DNA of 64,000 nt from Mycobacterium sp. Aquia_216. Lineage in GTDB: Bacteria; Actinomycetota; Actinomycetes; Mycobacteriales; Mycobacteriaceae. The translations under genes and the position numbers were made by a program. This document shows, piece by piece, positions 15,555 through 24,256 of the stretch; position 1 is the stretch's first letter, and each line of letters opens with the position of its first letter. The notes below the pieces were generated by a model, which was given only the letters and a program-made list of their open reading frames with translations, was not told the DNA's origin and made no database searches. The DNA lies in contig NZ_CP113529.1 in assembly GCF_026723865.1 (NCBI RefSeq), positions 5,332,001 to 5,396,000 of the forward strand, written 5' to 3'.

Positions 15555-16203
15555 TGGCTGCGTGCCTCCGGTGTCCAGGCCGGTGCGTCTTGCCGTCGCA
15601 ACGCAGCGAGGCCACCACCAGATCGGCGATCTCTTCGGCTAGACGCATCGCGCGCGTTTCGTCGGAGTACGGGTACCACTCGTGAACCATGTTCAACATG
15701 CCGAGGATGGAGCCGGACGACAGCTTGACGTTGACGTCGGGGCACACGACCGCCTCCGCCTGCGCGGCTTTGAGCAGCGCAGCGAAACCCTTTGCGTACC
15801 GGTCTCGCTGGGCCGAGATTTCGCGCACACGCTCCTCGGATAGCACGCCAAAGTCCCTGAAGAAGATCGTCACTTGATCGCGATTGCGCAGGACGTTAAG
15901 CACGTGCGCCACACAAATGCGGCGAATCTTGACCAATGCCCCGACCTCGAGGCTGCTGATTTCCGCCATGGCCGCACGACTGGTGGCATACATGTCTTCC
16001 AGGATCGCGTAGAGGAGATCTTCCTTCTCCGAAATGTAGTAATAAAGGCTGCCTTTCAGCAGTCCGACCTCGTCGGCAATATCTTGAAGGCTGGTCGCCT
16101 CGTAGCCCTTCTCCAGGAACAGTCGGGTGGCGACCCGGAGGATCTCGACGCGCCTGGTGGCCGCCTTTGTCGATTTCCGCGCCGGTCCTCGGCTTTGTGC
16201 CAT
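15547..16203 (-). CDS. TetR family regulator of the adjacent acyl-CoA degradation genes
   Basis: 218 residues. N-terminal HTH with RRVEILRVATRLFLEKGY, TSLQDIADEVGLLKGSLYYY and SEKEDLLYAIL, closest in flavour to KstR2/FadR-type acyl-CoA-responsive TetR proteins. The C-terminal ligand domain contains FFRDFGVL and LSSGSILGMLNMVHEWYP. RBS GGAGGGTG before the ATG. Its gene lies directly upstream of the acyl-CoA dehydrogenase run in the same direction, with its 3' end inside an operator. It probably represses both the 15515 and 12498 transcripts and is released by a CoA-thioester; inference from context. Confidence 0.88.
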   Translation of the reverse strand: MAQSRGPARKSTKAATRRVEILRVATRLFLEKGYEATSLQDIADEVGLLKGSLYYYISEKEDLLYAILEDMYATSRAAMAEISSLEVGALVKIRRICVAHVLNVLRNRDQVTIFFRDFGVLSEERVREISAQRDRYAKGFAALLKAAQAEAVVCPDVNVKLSSGSILGMLNMVHEWYPYSDETRAMRLAEEIADLVVASLRCDGKTHRPGHRRHAATA

Positions 16204-16702
16204 CTACACCCTCCTGATCTGGTCGTCTCAAGACCAAAAGAGACCGTACTCGACCTCGCTCGATGAGATCTGCGGCAAGGGGCCTGTCGCTGACGGACCC
16301 GCCACTTGGTGACCCCATCTGTGGTTGGGCCGGCCTGCACTCACCCGGGTGAAAGCGCGAGTAGCCAATAAACGCGAGTAGCCATATCGAGCATGCGACT
16401 GGGCGGTACGTCCGACCCGCATTGCCCCGCCGTTTAGGCGGATCGAGCCGCGGTTGCTACCGGTCGCCATGCCCTTGAGCGGACCGAGGAAAAGCGAGTA
16501 CTAAATCTTTGGGAACGTTGGAATAATAGGGGGATGAACTGCGCAGATGTGCCTTTCGATCGGCGATCGGCTAAAGAGCTACTCGCATTTAATGGCAATG
16601 GGGTCGCTCGAGCCGCTGGCGGCGCGCTCCAGCCGCCTTGCCGGCGCCGACCCCGTCCGTGCGACGGACACGAGCTTCGATTGAACCGGGGAAACACCCG
16701 AC
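16204..16702. other. Intergenic region with GCGAGTAG repeats
   Basis: A 0.5-kb divergent promoter region between tetR (-) and the split-barrel fusion gene (+). It holds the repeated 11-mer GCGAGTAGCCA at 16357-16367 and 16374-16384 (17-base period), a further GCGAGTA at 16494 and an inverted copy (CTACTCGC) near 16578. No gene, terminator or RNA was recognised. Confidence 0.6.
16357..16384 (+). repeat. Direct repeat GCGAGTAGCCA x2
   Basis: Two exact 11-base copies 17 bases apart, in the promoter region of the fusion gene. The spacing is not a whole number of helical turns. GCGAGTAGTGC variants recur at 23751 and 23871 near the TetR-A gene. Confidence 0.6.
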
Positions 16703-18970
16703 GTGACTATTGAGACCCAAACCCTGCATCGATTGACGACGGTCGACGAAGTCGAGGCCATTATCGGCCGTCCTCCCAGCGTTGTGCTGGCGAAGGAACT
16801 CGATCACCTCGACAGTGGATGCGAAGAAATCCTCGCTCACTCGCCGGTCGCGGGTGTGGGATACCTCGCCGGTCCCGATGCCTGTCCCGTGTCTACCTAT
16901 GTCGGCGGCGTGGCGGGGTTCGCCGAGGTCTTGAACCCCAACAGGATCTCCCTCCCCTTTCCGGACGGTTACGACCCACCGCAGCAGAACACCGGCATAT
17001 CTTTCGTGTTCCTACTTCCGGGAGTAGGTGAGGTTCTTCGGTTGAACGGTCGGGTCCTGCGGTCGGGCCCGTCGGCAGTTATCAACGTTGAACAAGCCTT
17101 CGTTCACTGCGCTAAAGCTATCCACCGGTCCGGCTTATGGAACACTCCCGAATCCAACAAAGTCGATGGCAATTCGACAATCGAGGAGGGCGGCCCCACC
17201 ACGCTCGATAATCCGGCGGTCGCCAGCTTCTTCGCGGCTTCCCCGTTCTTCGTGGTGTCGACATGGGCGGGTGATCTGTCCAGCGACACGAGTCCGCGGG
17301 GCGACAGCCCCGGGTTCATCCAGATACTCGACGCCAACACAATTGCCATTCCGGACCGAAAAGGCAACAAGCGGGCGGACACATTTCACAACCTCGTCGA
17401 GAACGATCGGATATCCTTGGCGGTGCTGGTTCCCGGCAGCAATGCCGTACTGCACATTCGCGGTACTGGGTACATGTCAGATGCACCGGACTTGCTGGCA
17501 ACCATGATGCTGAAGGGCACTAGCCCCCATGCCGCACTTATCATCAAGGTAAGCGACGTCGAGTTCCACTCCAACACAGCGATTTTCAAGTCGGACCTCT
17601 GGCATCTCTCTTCACATGCAGCCGATGAGATGCCCAACATGATGGCTCTCGCGTCCAAGCACGTGGTCATCATGGCGGACCGGGCAAAGGGCCGATCAGC
17701 GCTCGGCATCGCTTTCGGCGTACTGGCCAAATATCCCCGCCTCGCAAAGGCAGTCGCCGACCTTACCTACAAGTCAGAGCTGACGGGCGAGGGGTACCCT
17801 AGCCCAGGTTCTGTTCCAGAACTCATCTCGCCCACTGTCGTTGGTGCCGAAAGGCCCAGTGGAGGATGGTTCAGGCGGCTTCTTGCACGTCGTCGCGTGA
17901 CACGACGCAACGACACCGCCGCCGGATCTGCAATTGATCTCCAAGACGTGAATGTGGTGGATGTGATCCACGAGACCGCTTCTGCTACAACGCTCGTGTT
18001 CGAGAACCAGTCGAGGACCGCATTCGACTTCAAGGCTGGGCAGTTCTTCACCATCTCGGCCCAGGTCGGCAAAAGGACGATACGGCGCGCGTATTCGGCC
18101 TCGTGCGCGCCCGGTGGTCAGCGGTGCGCTCTGACGATCAAGCAGGTGACCGACGGCTCGATGTCCACGTACCTCAACACGAAGGTGAAGCCCGGCGACC
18201 GCCTGCAAATCATGGGGCCATCGGGGAACTTCTGCATCCCGAACCCGAATTCGGCGCCTCCGGAACTCGTTCTCATCGCCGTGGGTAGCGGTATCACACC
18301 GATCATGAGCATCCTGCGCACGATGATGACCGAAACCACGGATACCCGGGTGGCACTCATCTACGGCAACCGCACAGAAGACGACATCATCTTCGCCGCC
18401 GCCCTCGCCGAATTGTGCGCCAGGTACCCCGACCGTTTGGTCGTTCGCCACGTACTTACCAAGCCGTCGCCGGCGTGGACAGGGGCGACGGGCCGACTCG
18501 ACGAGGAAGGCCTGCGACGAGAACTGAGCGGCCTTGCCATCGGCCCGGATAGCCACTATTACATCTGCGGTCCGGAGGCCGTGATGGAGGGCGCCAGGCG
18601 TGCGCTGATCGATGACGGCGTGACGGAGAGCCGTATTCACCGCGAGCGGTTCGTTCGGGCGGTTGACGATCTCGACGTCCGTGGCCTCGCTCCCCAGACG
18701 ATGGTCGTCGACTCCGGCGGCACGCAGCTGGCGAGCCTGACCGTTGAACCTGGCAGCAGCTTGCTTCAGGCAGGTCTCGCGGCCCGACTGCCGATGCCTT
18801 ACTCGTGCACCGTCGGCAATTGTGGCGATTGCATGGTGAAACTCCTCGATGGGGAAGTCGCCATGGGCGAGCCGAATTGCCTAGAACCCGAACAACGCTC
18901 GAATGGATACATCTTGGCGTGCATCGCAAAGCCGCGCTCGCCGGTGCGCATCGAGATTATCGACGAGTAG
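16703..18970 (+). CDS. Four-domain flavoprotein: two PNPOx-like split barrels + ferredoxin reductase + 2Fe-2S ferredoxin
   Basis: 755 residues. Residues 25-145 and 165-300 are two pyridoxamine-phosphate-oxidase-like split barrels (second: PGFIQILDANTIAIPDRKGN and NDRISLAVLVPG). A basic linker at about 385-405 precedes an FNR-type module with the FAD motif RAYS (462-465), NAD(P) motif GSGITP (528-533) and YYICGPEAVM near 621. A plant-type [2Fe-2S] domain ends the protein with Cys702, Cys707, Cys710 and Cys740. NAD(P)H electrons would pass FAD to FeS to a flavin or external acceptor. Single barrel-FNR-ferredoxin fusions are known in bacteria; the doubled barrel is notable. GTG start after GGGGAAAC. 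Substrate unknown. Confidence 0.88.
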   Translation: MTIETQTLHRLTTVDEVEAIIGRPPSVVLAKELDHLDSGCEEILAHSPVAGVGYLAGPDACPVSTYVGGVAGFAEVLNPNRISLPFPDGYDPPQQNTGISFVFLLPGVGEVLRLNGRVLRSGPSAVINVEQAFVHCAKAIHRSGLWNTPESNKVDGNSTIEEGGPTTLDNPAVASFFAASPFFVVSTWAGDLSSDTSPRGDSPGFIQILDANTIAIPDRKGNKRADTFHNLVENDRISLAVLVPGSNAVLHIRGTGYMSDAPDLLATMMLKGTSPHAALIIKVSDVEFHSNTAIFKSDLWHLSSHAADEMPNMMALASKHVVIMADRAKGRSALGIAFGVLAKYPRLAKAVADLTYKSELTGEGYPSPGSVPELISPTVVGAERPSGGWFRRLLARRRVTRRNDTAAGSAIDLQDVNVVDVIHETASATTLVFENQSRTAFDFKAGQFFTISAQVGKRTIRRAYSASCAPGGQRCALTIKQVTDGSMSTYLNTKVKPGDRLQIMGPSGNFCIPNPNSAPPELVLIAVGSGITPIMSILRTMMTETTDTRVALIYGNRTEDDIIFAAALAELCARYPDRLVVRHVLTKPSPAWTGATGRLDEEGLRRELSGLAIGPDSHYYICGPEAVMEGARRALIDDGVTESRIHRERFVRAVDDLDVRGLAPQTMVVDSGGTQLASLTVEPGSSLLQAGLAARLPMPYSCTVGNCGDCMVKLLDGEVAMGEPNCLEPEQRSNGYILACIAKPRSPVRIEIIDE

Positions 18971-19065
18971 CCCGGTTGGACATCTGACCGCTCCAGGTTT
19001 TGACCCTGGCTCCGCAATCCACTCCGCCGATTTCGCCGTCGCATTGCAGCGAGGAAAGGGTACCT

Positions 19066-19779
19066 ATGCTGAAGCTAGGTTCACGTCTGTCCAATCTGAT
19101 CTCGGACATCGTTCTGACGCCCGTAGACGTCATCGAAGTCGAAAGCCTGGCAAGCCGTTTCACTCGAGTGCGCCTTCAAAGCCAAGCCTTCGAACAGCAG
19201 CGTTGGGCCACCGGAGACAAACTGCAATTTCGCGTTCGTCCCGGCTCGGTGGACCTGCGTACCTACACCCCTATCAATTGGGATGCGGAGCGAGGCACCA
19301 CAGATCTGATTGCGTTCGACCATGGGGAGGGACCAGGAGCGCGTTGGTTCGACCGTGCCCGCAGTGGAGATGTGTGTGAAGTCTTCGGGCCGAGCCGGTC
19401 AATCGACCTCTCGGACACCGCGAGCGACGTTGTGTTCATCGGCGATGAAACCAGTATCGCTTTGGCACATACACTTCGGGAAAACAACCCTGCTGCTCGC
19501 TACCTGTTCGAGACCGAGGATCCCCACTCGTTGCGCTCGGCGCTGACAGCGCTGGGCTTCCCCGAATGCGAGATCATGGTCAAGTCGACGGACCGGCATG
19601 CTTTGCTCGAAAGCGCCCGTGCAGTCGGCGAAACATTTAGCGAAACATTCGATCTGGTTGTCAGTGGTGACGCGGCTACCGTCAGCGCGGTCCGACGCGC
19701 CAACCGGAGTTGGGATCACCTGACGCCTCGGATCAAGGCGCGGGCTTACTGGGCAAAAGGACGAACCGGATTGAGCTGA
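19066..19779 (+). CDS. Siderophore-interacting-protein-like FAD/NAD(P)H reductase, module copy A
   Basis: 237 residues. FAD-binding barrel with VDLRTYTPINWD, NAD(P)-like domain with VVFIGDETSIALAHTL, and the SIP C-terminal mark RIKARAYWAKGRTGLS. Family members (ViuB/YqjH) reduce ferric chelates. A diverged paralog lies at 29046, with the same length and ending. ATG at 19066 follows GAGGAAAGG. It sits 95 bases after the fusion flavoprotein in the same direction and may share its transcript. No siderophore synthesis or uptake gene is near, so the acceptor may be something other than a siderophore. Confidence 0.88.
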   Translation: MLKLGSRLSNLISDIVLTPVDVIEVESLASRFTRVRLQSQAFEQQRWATGDKLQFRVRPGSVDLRTYTPINWDAERGTTDLIAFDHGEGPGARWFDRARSGDVCEVFGPSRSIDLSDTASDVVFIGDETSIALAHTLRENNPAARYLFETEDPHSLRSALTALGFPECEIMVKSTDRHALLESARAVGETFSETFDLVVSGDAATVSAVRRANRSWDHLTPRIKARAYWAKGRTGLS

Positions 19780-20080
19780 CGCCGATTGCGGGGCATGCGC
19801 GGTAGTCCTTGGCGCTCTCGGCCTGGGCGAACCGGACGCTCAACTAGCCCAGTTGCACAATCGAGGTGAAATCAATTGGTACAACGGGAGATAACGCATA
19901 GCCTATCGAGGCGGACTGGGGCACAAATGAACATCGCCGCCGAACCCGGCCCCCGGGTAGCCCAGCTACTGGAACCGGGCGCGGCCTTTCGATCGCCAAC
20001 CCGCACGGTCGGCACACTGCAGATTGGGGGATCGGGTTCGGCAGCCGATGATTTTCCTACGCGCACATTGTTGCGAGCGA
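19780..20080. other. Intergenic region between convergent genes with motif GAAATCAATTGG
   Basis: 300 bases downstream of both the SIP-like gene and the DUF1543 gene. It contains GAAATCAATTGGT at 19868-19880, a 12-mer that recurs at 23989 and 24088. No gene recognised. Confidence 0.5.
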
Positions 20081-20656
20081 TCAGTAGTCTGGGACGGGAT
20101 CTTTGCCGGCCCTGATACGAGTAAAGCCTTCCTTACCAATAAGCACATTTTCACCAATCGGCTGATAACCCAAGAATTCGGGTTGGTCGGTGTCGCTTCC
20201 CTCGGGATTCGGCCGCAAGTGAACGTGCAGACCTTGAATCTCCGCCAGCAAGATACATTCGTCGATATCGAGCTGATTGTCTCTGTGCTGTAGCAGGACG
20301 TCGGTAAACACTTCCTGCTTGGCGCGCCGTTGCGCCTCGACCATGGTTTCCGCAACGAAAAGACGGATGGCGTGCAGCTCCTGGAAGACGCCCTCGTGGT
20401 ATCCACCCATGTTGATGAACCAAAGCTTTTTTTCGGTCGCGGGCGGCTCAGGCGAGAGGGTCACGTCGTATCCGTCCACCCAAGTGATTCGAGAATAGCA
20501 ATCGATGTGGAGGTTGTACTGCTCCCCGAACCACCGCTCGGCGAGCAGAGGAAACGCTTCCTCGGCCGAGTCGACCGCAGCGAACTGGACGTCATGTATC
20601 TCAATGTTTGCGCCGTTCACTGGCCCCCCAATGTAGAACATAAAGAGGTCACTCAC
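20081..20656 (-). CDS. DUF1543 domain-containing protein
   Basis: 191 residues starting MSDLFMFYIGGPVNGANIEI, then VQFAAVDSAEEAFPLLAERWFG, LHIDCYSRITWVDGYDV and LWFINMGGYHEGVFQELH. A second weaker half has HRDNQLDIDECILL. This is the DUF1543 pattern, possibly as a tandem of two half-domains. Function in the family is unknown. GTG start; a purine-rich GGAAGTAGGGA lies upstream. Divergent from the AraC regulator at 20867, with 210 bases between, so that regulator may control it. Confidence 0.78.
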   Translation of the reverse strand: MSDLFMFYIGGPVNGANIEIHDVQFAAVDSAEEAFPLLAERWFGEQYNLHIDCYSRITWVDGYDVTLSPEPPATEKKLWFINMGGYHEGVFQELHAIRLFVAETMVEAQRRAKQEVFTDVLLQHRDNQLDIDECILLAEIQGLHVHLRPNPEGSDTDQPEFLGYQPIGENVLIGKEGFTRIRAGKDPVPDY

Positions 20657-20866
20657 AATGCATCCCTACTTCCTTCCTTTGGACTTGCTGGACAGGTCCG
20701 AGCCATTCTTTGGACTGAGCTCGATCCATTGTCTGCAGATCGTATGTAAACAGATGAACGTGGGTGTAGGCGAAAGCTGCCATCGAATATCGCGTTGACG
20801 CCAAAACAGCCCCATGGAATCCAGTGGACCTCCCGACCGCAGACATACGGTTCTAGAGTTGGTTGT

Positions 20867-21625
20867 ATGCCGCCGCCCCCTCTTCTCGTTGCGCAGCCCT
20901 ATAGCGCGCATATTCCGATAGAAGCCGAACGACACTGTCACCCACACGGTTTGGTTGTTGGTATCTCGCTTGGCCTGATGACCTTTGATTTCGAAGTAGA
21001 GCGATGGACAGTGCCGTCCGGGCATGCGGTATGGATTCCGGCCGGCGAGGCGCATGGCGGAAGTTCGTCGACTGCGGTCCGTGGCTGGAGTCTCCACATT
21101 GCCAGCGCCGTCTCGATGCCATTGGTGCCCACGGTGATTCGAGTGTCGAGTCTGTTGCAAGAGGCTGCGGCCCGGGCACTTGAGTGGCCCGAAGGGCCGA
21201 CTACCGCCAGCCAGGATCACATCGCGCTGGTGGCGTTTGACGAGATAAGAGAGACCGCCGTCGAGACACGCAATCGCGTTCCCATGCCGAACGACGCCGG
21301 GTTGGCGGCGATTGCAAAGGCAATTCTCGCCGACCCGTCCAACCCTCGTTCGTTATCGCAGTGGGCCAGTAAAATTCAGGTTAGTCCGAGGACGGTTGGA
21401 CGAAAGTTCTTGAGCGAGACAGGGATGACCTTCACGTCGTGGCGCCAGCACGCGCGGTTGATCCGTTCCATCGACGCGCTCGGGCGCGGTTTGCCGATCA
21501 CGTCTGTCGCCTACGACGCCGGATTCTCCACGGCCAGTGCCTACATCGCGCTCTTCCGGCGGACGTTCGGCGAGACACCTGCACAATTCCGGCAACGGCT
21601 GGAATCGAGCAATCGGCCGGTATGA
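20867..21625 (+). CDS. AraC family transcriptional regulator
   Basis: 252 residues from the ATG at 20867. The N-terminal half is a cupin sensor (HCHPHGLVVGISLG, VPSGHAVWIPAGEAHGG). The C-terminal half is a double HTH: LSQWASKIQVSPRTVGRKFL, then GLPITSVAYDAGFSTASAYI and FRRTFGETPAQFRQR. This is the layout of AraC proteins such as NimR/YdeO-like regulators with a cupin ligand pocket. It is divergent to the DUF1543 gene. Ligand unknown. Upstream in-frame codons to 20795 lack a better RBS. Confidence 0.9.
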   Translation: MPPPPLLVAQPYSAHIPIEAERHCHPHGLVVGISLGLMTFDFEVERWTVPSGHAVWIPAGEAHGGSSSTAVRGWSLHIASAVSMPLVPTVIRVSSLLQEAAARALEWPEGPTTASQDHIALVAFDEIRETAVETRNRVPMPNDAGLAAIAKAILADPSNPRSLSQWASKIQVSPRTVGRKFLSETGMTFTSWRQHARLIRSIDALGRGLPITSVAYDAGFSTASAYIALFRRTFGETPAQFRQRLESSNRPV

Positions 21626-21660
21626 CTCGTACGCCTGCTAAAGGCCGTTGTCGGCGCGCG

Positions 21661-22344
21661 TCACCCGGTGAAAAGCGATAGCTCGTTGCCGCTACCGTCG
21701 CGGAAGGGCAGCGTCAACGACAAGTATGGGCGATCGGGGTCGCGAACATAGGCAAGATAATCGGGAGTTGCGTTCTCCGCGATGACGAGCGCGTTCGGAC
21801 GCAGTTTTGGCTCTAGGATTTCGAGCACCGGCCGATACAAGCTCAACGCACCGTCCAGATGGACTAGGTCCACCTCACCGCCAAGGTCGGTACACAGCGC
21901 GTCCAACGCATCGCCAATCCAAATGTCGACTACGTCGGCGACGCCGGCCGCCCGCAGGTTGTCGTATGCGCGGGCCGCCTTGCTCGATTCGAGCTCGGTA
22001 CCGATGACGGTGCCCCCGCCGTTGTCGCGCACTGCACAGGCGAGGTAGATGGCCGAGACACCGAACGACGTACCGAACTCGACGACGCGCCTTGCGGCCG
22101 CGGCCCGAGCACAGACATAGAGGAAGCGGCCGTATTCCGGTGAGACACAGAGGAAGTTCCCCACGGCTTGGTGATAGAACCCCCTGTAGTCTTTCGACTC
22201 GGCAGCCAGGGCCAGGGTCACAGGATCGATTCCGGGCTCGACCGCCTCCAATATCGAAGTGATGAACGGCTGGTCGGCCTGGTCGGCTTCGCCGAATAGG
22301 CGCTCCAACACGCCGGACACCTGGGGTGTATCAAGCGAATTCAT
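21661..22344 (-). CDS. Class I SAM-dependent O-methyltransferase (catechol-OMT-like)
   Basis: 227 residues. SAM site VVEFGTSFGVSAIYLACA, acidic ribose-binding Glu in VIGTELESSKAARAYDNL, and metal/catalytic region VDLVHLDGALSLYRPVLEIL, then LVIAENATPDYL. The family methylates catechols, caffeoyl-CoA-like compounds or small hydroxyls. RBS AGAGGATC before the ATG. A degraded second copy of its C-terminal part lies upstream at 22880-23010, so the gene was once duplicated. Convergent with araC. Confidence 0.88.
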   Translation of the reverse strand: MNSLDTPQVSGVLERLFGEADQADQPFITSILEAVEPGIDPVTLALAAESKDYRGFYHQAVGNFLCVSPEYGRFLYVCARAAAARRVVEFGTSFGVSAIYLACAVRDNGGGTVIGTELESSKAARAYDNLRAAGVADVVDIWIGDALDALCTDLGGEVDLVHLDGALSLYRPVLEILEPKLRPNALVIAENATPDYLAYVRDPDRPYLSLTLPFRDGSGNELSLFTG

Positions 22345-22879
22345 TGTGCAGATCCTCTGGTTTTGCGCCGGTCATCATGGCCGGAGGGGTTTCCCGGTCG
22401 ATAGTCCGCAACTATGCATAGGCCACGCCGGAACCCGGGTTGGTGACGGCGCGACTTCGCCAACCAAGGGCACACACCCAAAAAGCGAGCAATTCCATAG
22501 CCGAACGAGACGCGATATTTGTATCGCTGCAGGACATTCCTCGTATTATTCCACTATTCTAAATGAGTTGATACTCGCCTTTGGTCTCCGCTTCGGAAGC
22601 GTGGTGGCCGACGGCGAGCTCAGCTCAGCCCAGGCAAAAGATCTCGCCAAACTCGTTCAGAGAGGACTCGCCGTGGCATCCTCGATGCGCCTACTCGCGT
22701 TCTCACGCGCTAGGGGCCACGTCGAAGGCACGACCATCGGATCACCACGGTGCGAAGAACTTTCGATCAGCTCCTCCTCGCGGCTATCCGATCTCTAGGC
22801 GTTCGGCATTGTTCGAGCCTGGGCACGTAGATAACGACCACCGACGACGGGCCAGGCTTCACACTGACTGGTCGGGTCG
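22345..22879. other. Intergenic region, one short plus-strand frame, no firm gene
   Basis: A plus-strand frame from about 22566 to 22797 reads LILAFGLRFGSVVADGELSS, AQAKDLAKLVQRGLAVASSM and onward. It looks protein-like, but no start with an RBS or family match was found. It may be a gene remnant. Nothing else recognised. Confidence 0.35.
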
Positions 22880-23010
22880 TCCGTGAACAGCTCGTTGCAG
22901 CGAGCACCGTCGAACGGCAGAGCCGGATTGTCCGAAGTCATATTCTCGGCGAGGACAAGCGTATTCGACCTCAAGCATGGCTCCGATAGTTGCAGCACTG
23001 GTCTGCGCGC
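22880..23010 (-). pseudogene. Degraded C-terminal fragment of an O-methyltransferase (duplicate of the 21661 gene)
   Basis: The minus-strand frame reads RRPVLQLSEPCLRSNTLVLA then ENMTSDNPALPFDGARCNEL and FTDDP. Against the intact gene's C-terminus (RPVLEILEPKLRPNALVIAE, ENATPDYL, LPFRDGSGNELSLFTG) it matches in the same order, with a deletion between TSDN and LPF. SAM-binding part is missing. A duplicated and decaying copy is the simplest explanation. Confidence 0.65.
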
Positions 23011-23114
23011 TCGCATGATGGGCGCCGAAAGCTGTATCGGTTCAGTGCATTTCCCGAGTATAGTGACTGCTCGACCAGGTAGAACTCGCTTTTGTCCACA
23101 CACTCGGGAGGAGC

Positions 23115-23759
23115 ATGACCGCCGGCAAGCGTCAGCTTCAGGCGCGCAAACAGCCGCGACAGCGCCGATCCGAAGAGATGCGCCACCGCATTCTCGACGC
23201 GGCTACTCGCGTTTTTGCACAGTACGGGTACACCGCGGGAACGACCAACAGAATTGCGGAATCGGCCGGCATCTCCATCGGATCCTTGTACCAGTACTAC
23301 CCGAACAAGGACGCAATCCTGTTGGAGCTCGCGACGCGACATTTGGACGCGGGCGTAGCCACCGACCTTCGACTTCGCACGCCTAACCCGTCGCCGTCGC
23401 TGCATGACGTCATTAGCGCAATGGTCCGAAGCAATATCGAGAACCATCGAGCCGACCCCGAGCTGTTGCGAGTCTTGATTGAACAAGCTCCTCGCTCCGA
23501 TGAACTTATGGCGAAGGTTGCCGAGGTGGAAGGTGCACGCATGGCGCACCTGCGCAACATCATGAAGCGATCGCCCGAAGTCACCATCGACGATGAGGAG
23601 GTCGCCGCCCGCCTCGTAGTGTCGACCATCGAAATGGTGGTGCACCATCTGCTGGCCGCTCCGGATGCAATCGATCTCGAGCGCTTGGAGACTCAGTTGG
23701 TCGAGATGCTCTACCGCTACCTGACGGCGACTCCACCGAACACCCCGGAATGCGAGTAG
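23115..23759 (+). CDS. TetR family regulator, module copy A
   Basis: 214 residues. HTH with RHRILDAATRVFAQYGYTAG, TTNRIAESAGISIGSLYQYY and PNKDAILLELATRHLDAGVA. The effector domain contains ELLRVLIEQAPRSDELMAKV and ARLVVSTIEMVVHHLLAAPD. It is closely related over its whole length to the TetR at 27517. RBS GGGAGGAGC. It is the regulator of module copy A (SIP, MTB12-like, PPE), though here it is on its own plus-strand transcript. Confidence 0.9.
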   Translation: MTAGKRQLQARKQPRQRRSEEMRHRILDAATRVFAQYGYTAGTTNRIAESAGISIGSLYQYYPNKDAILLELATRHLDAGVATDLRLRTPNPSPSLHDVISAMVRSNIENHRADPELLRVLIEQAPRSDELMAKVAEVEGARMAHLRNIMKRSPEVTIDDEEVAARLVVSTIEMVVHHLLAAPDAIDLERLETQLVEMLYRYLTATPPNTPECE

Positions 23760-24256
23760 TGCCCAACGAAGGCTAGCGCCGCGCGCCAACGCGGCCGCCC
23801 CGCGGGAAAGCCCACCAGGCTGGTGATGCCACCGCAGCGGTATCGACAATCGCACTGTGACTGGCTGTTTTGCGAGTAGTGCTCGGCGCGCTATTGGTCG
23901 ATAATGGGATGTCTACCACATCGGCAACCCAAGGCCCCAACGGAATGTACAACGACTCATTGCTCACATTTGGCGCGGCACTGAACATGAAATCAATTGG
24001 GCACACTGTGCCCTAACCCCATAGATCAATCTGCCGCAATGGCGTGAGGAGGGGCCACGAGATCGTCCGGAATCCCTTATTTTCATCGAAATCAATTGGT
24101 TGGCATGGTGTTTCACCCGACTGCGTCGTCGCTGCTGGTTCCACGCGATGTCTTCTGCGGCCTCCGCCACGATGCGAACTTCAAACCGCGGACTTCGGAC
24201 AGGATCGTCTTGAACGCGATGAGCGTTGAACCCATGACGAGGTGAAGGGGCAAGGC
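23760..24256. other. Intergenic region with two GAAATCAATTGG motifs
   Basis: About 0.5 kb before the methyltransferase at 24257. It carries GAAATCAATTGG at 23989-24000 and 24088-24099, about 100 bases apart, and GCGAGTAGTGC at 23871. No gene or RNA recognised. Confidence 0.5.

Noticed and set aside
17262..17273. TGTCGACA inside the fusion flavoprotein gene, and another in PPE-B near 31319
   Set aside because: They lie in coding DNA and lack the AT-rich flanks shared by the four intergenic copies.
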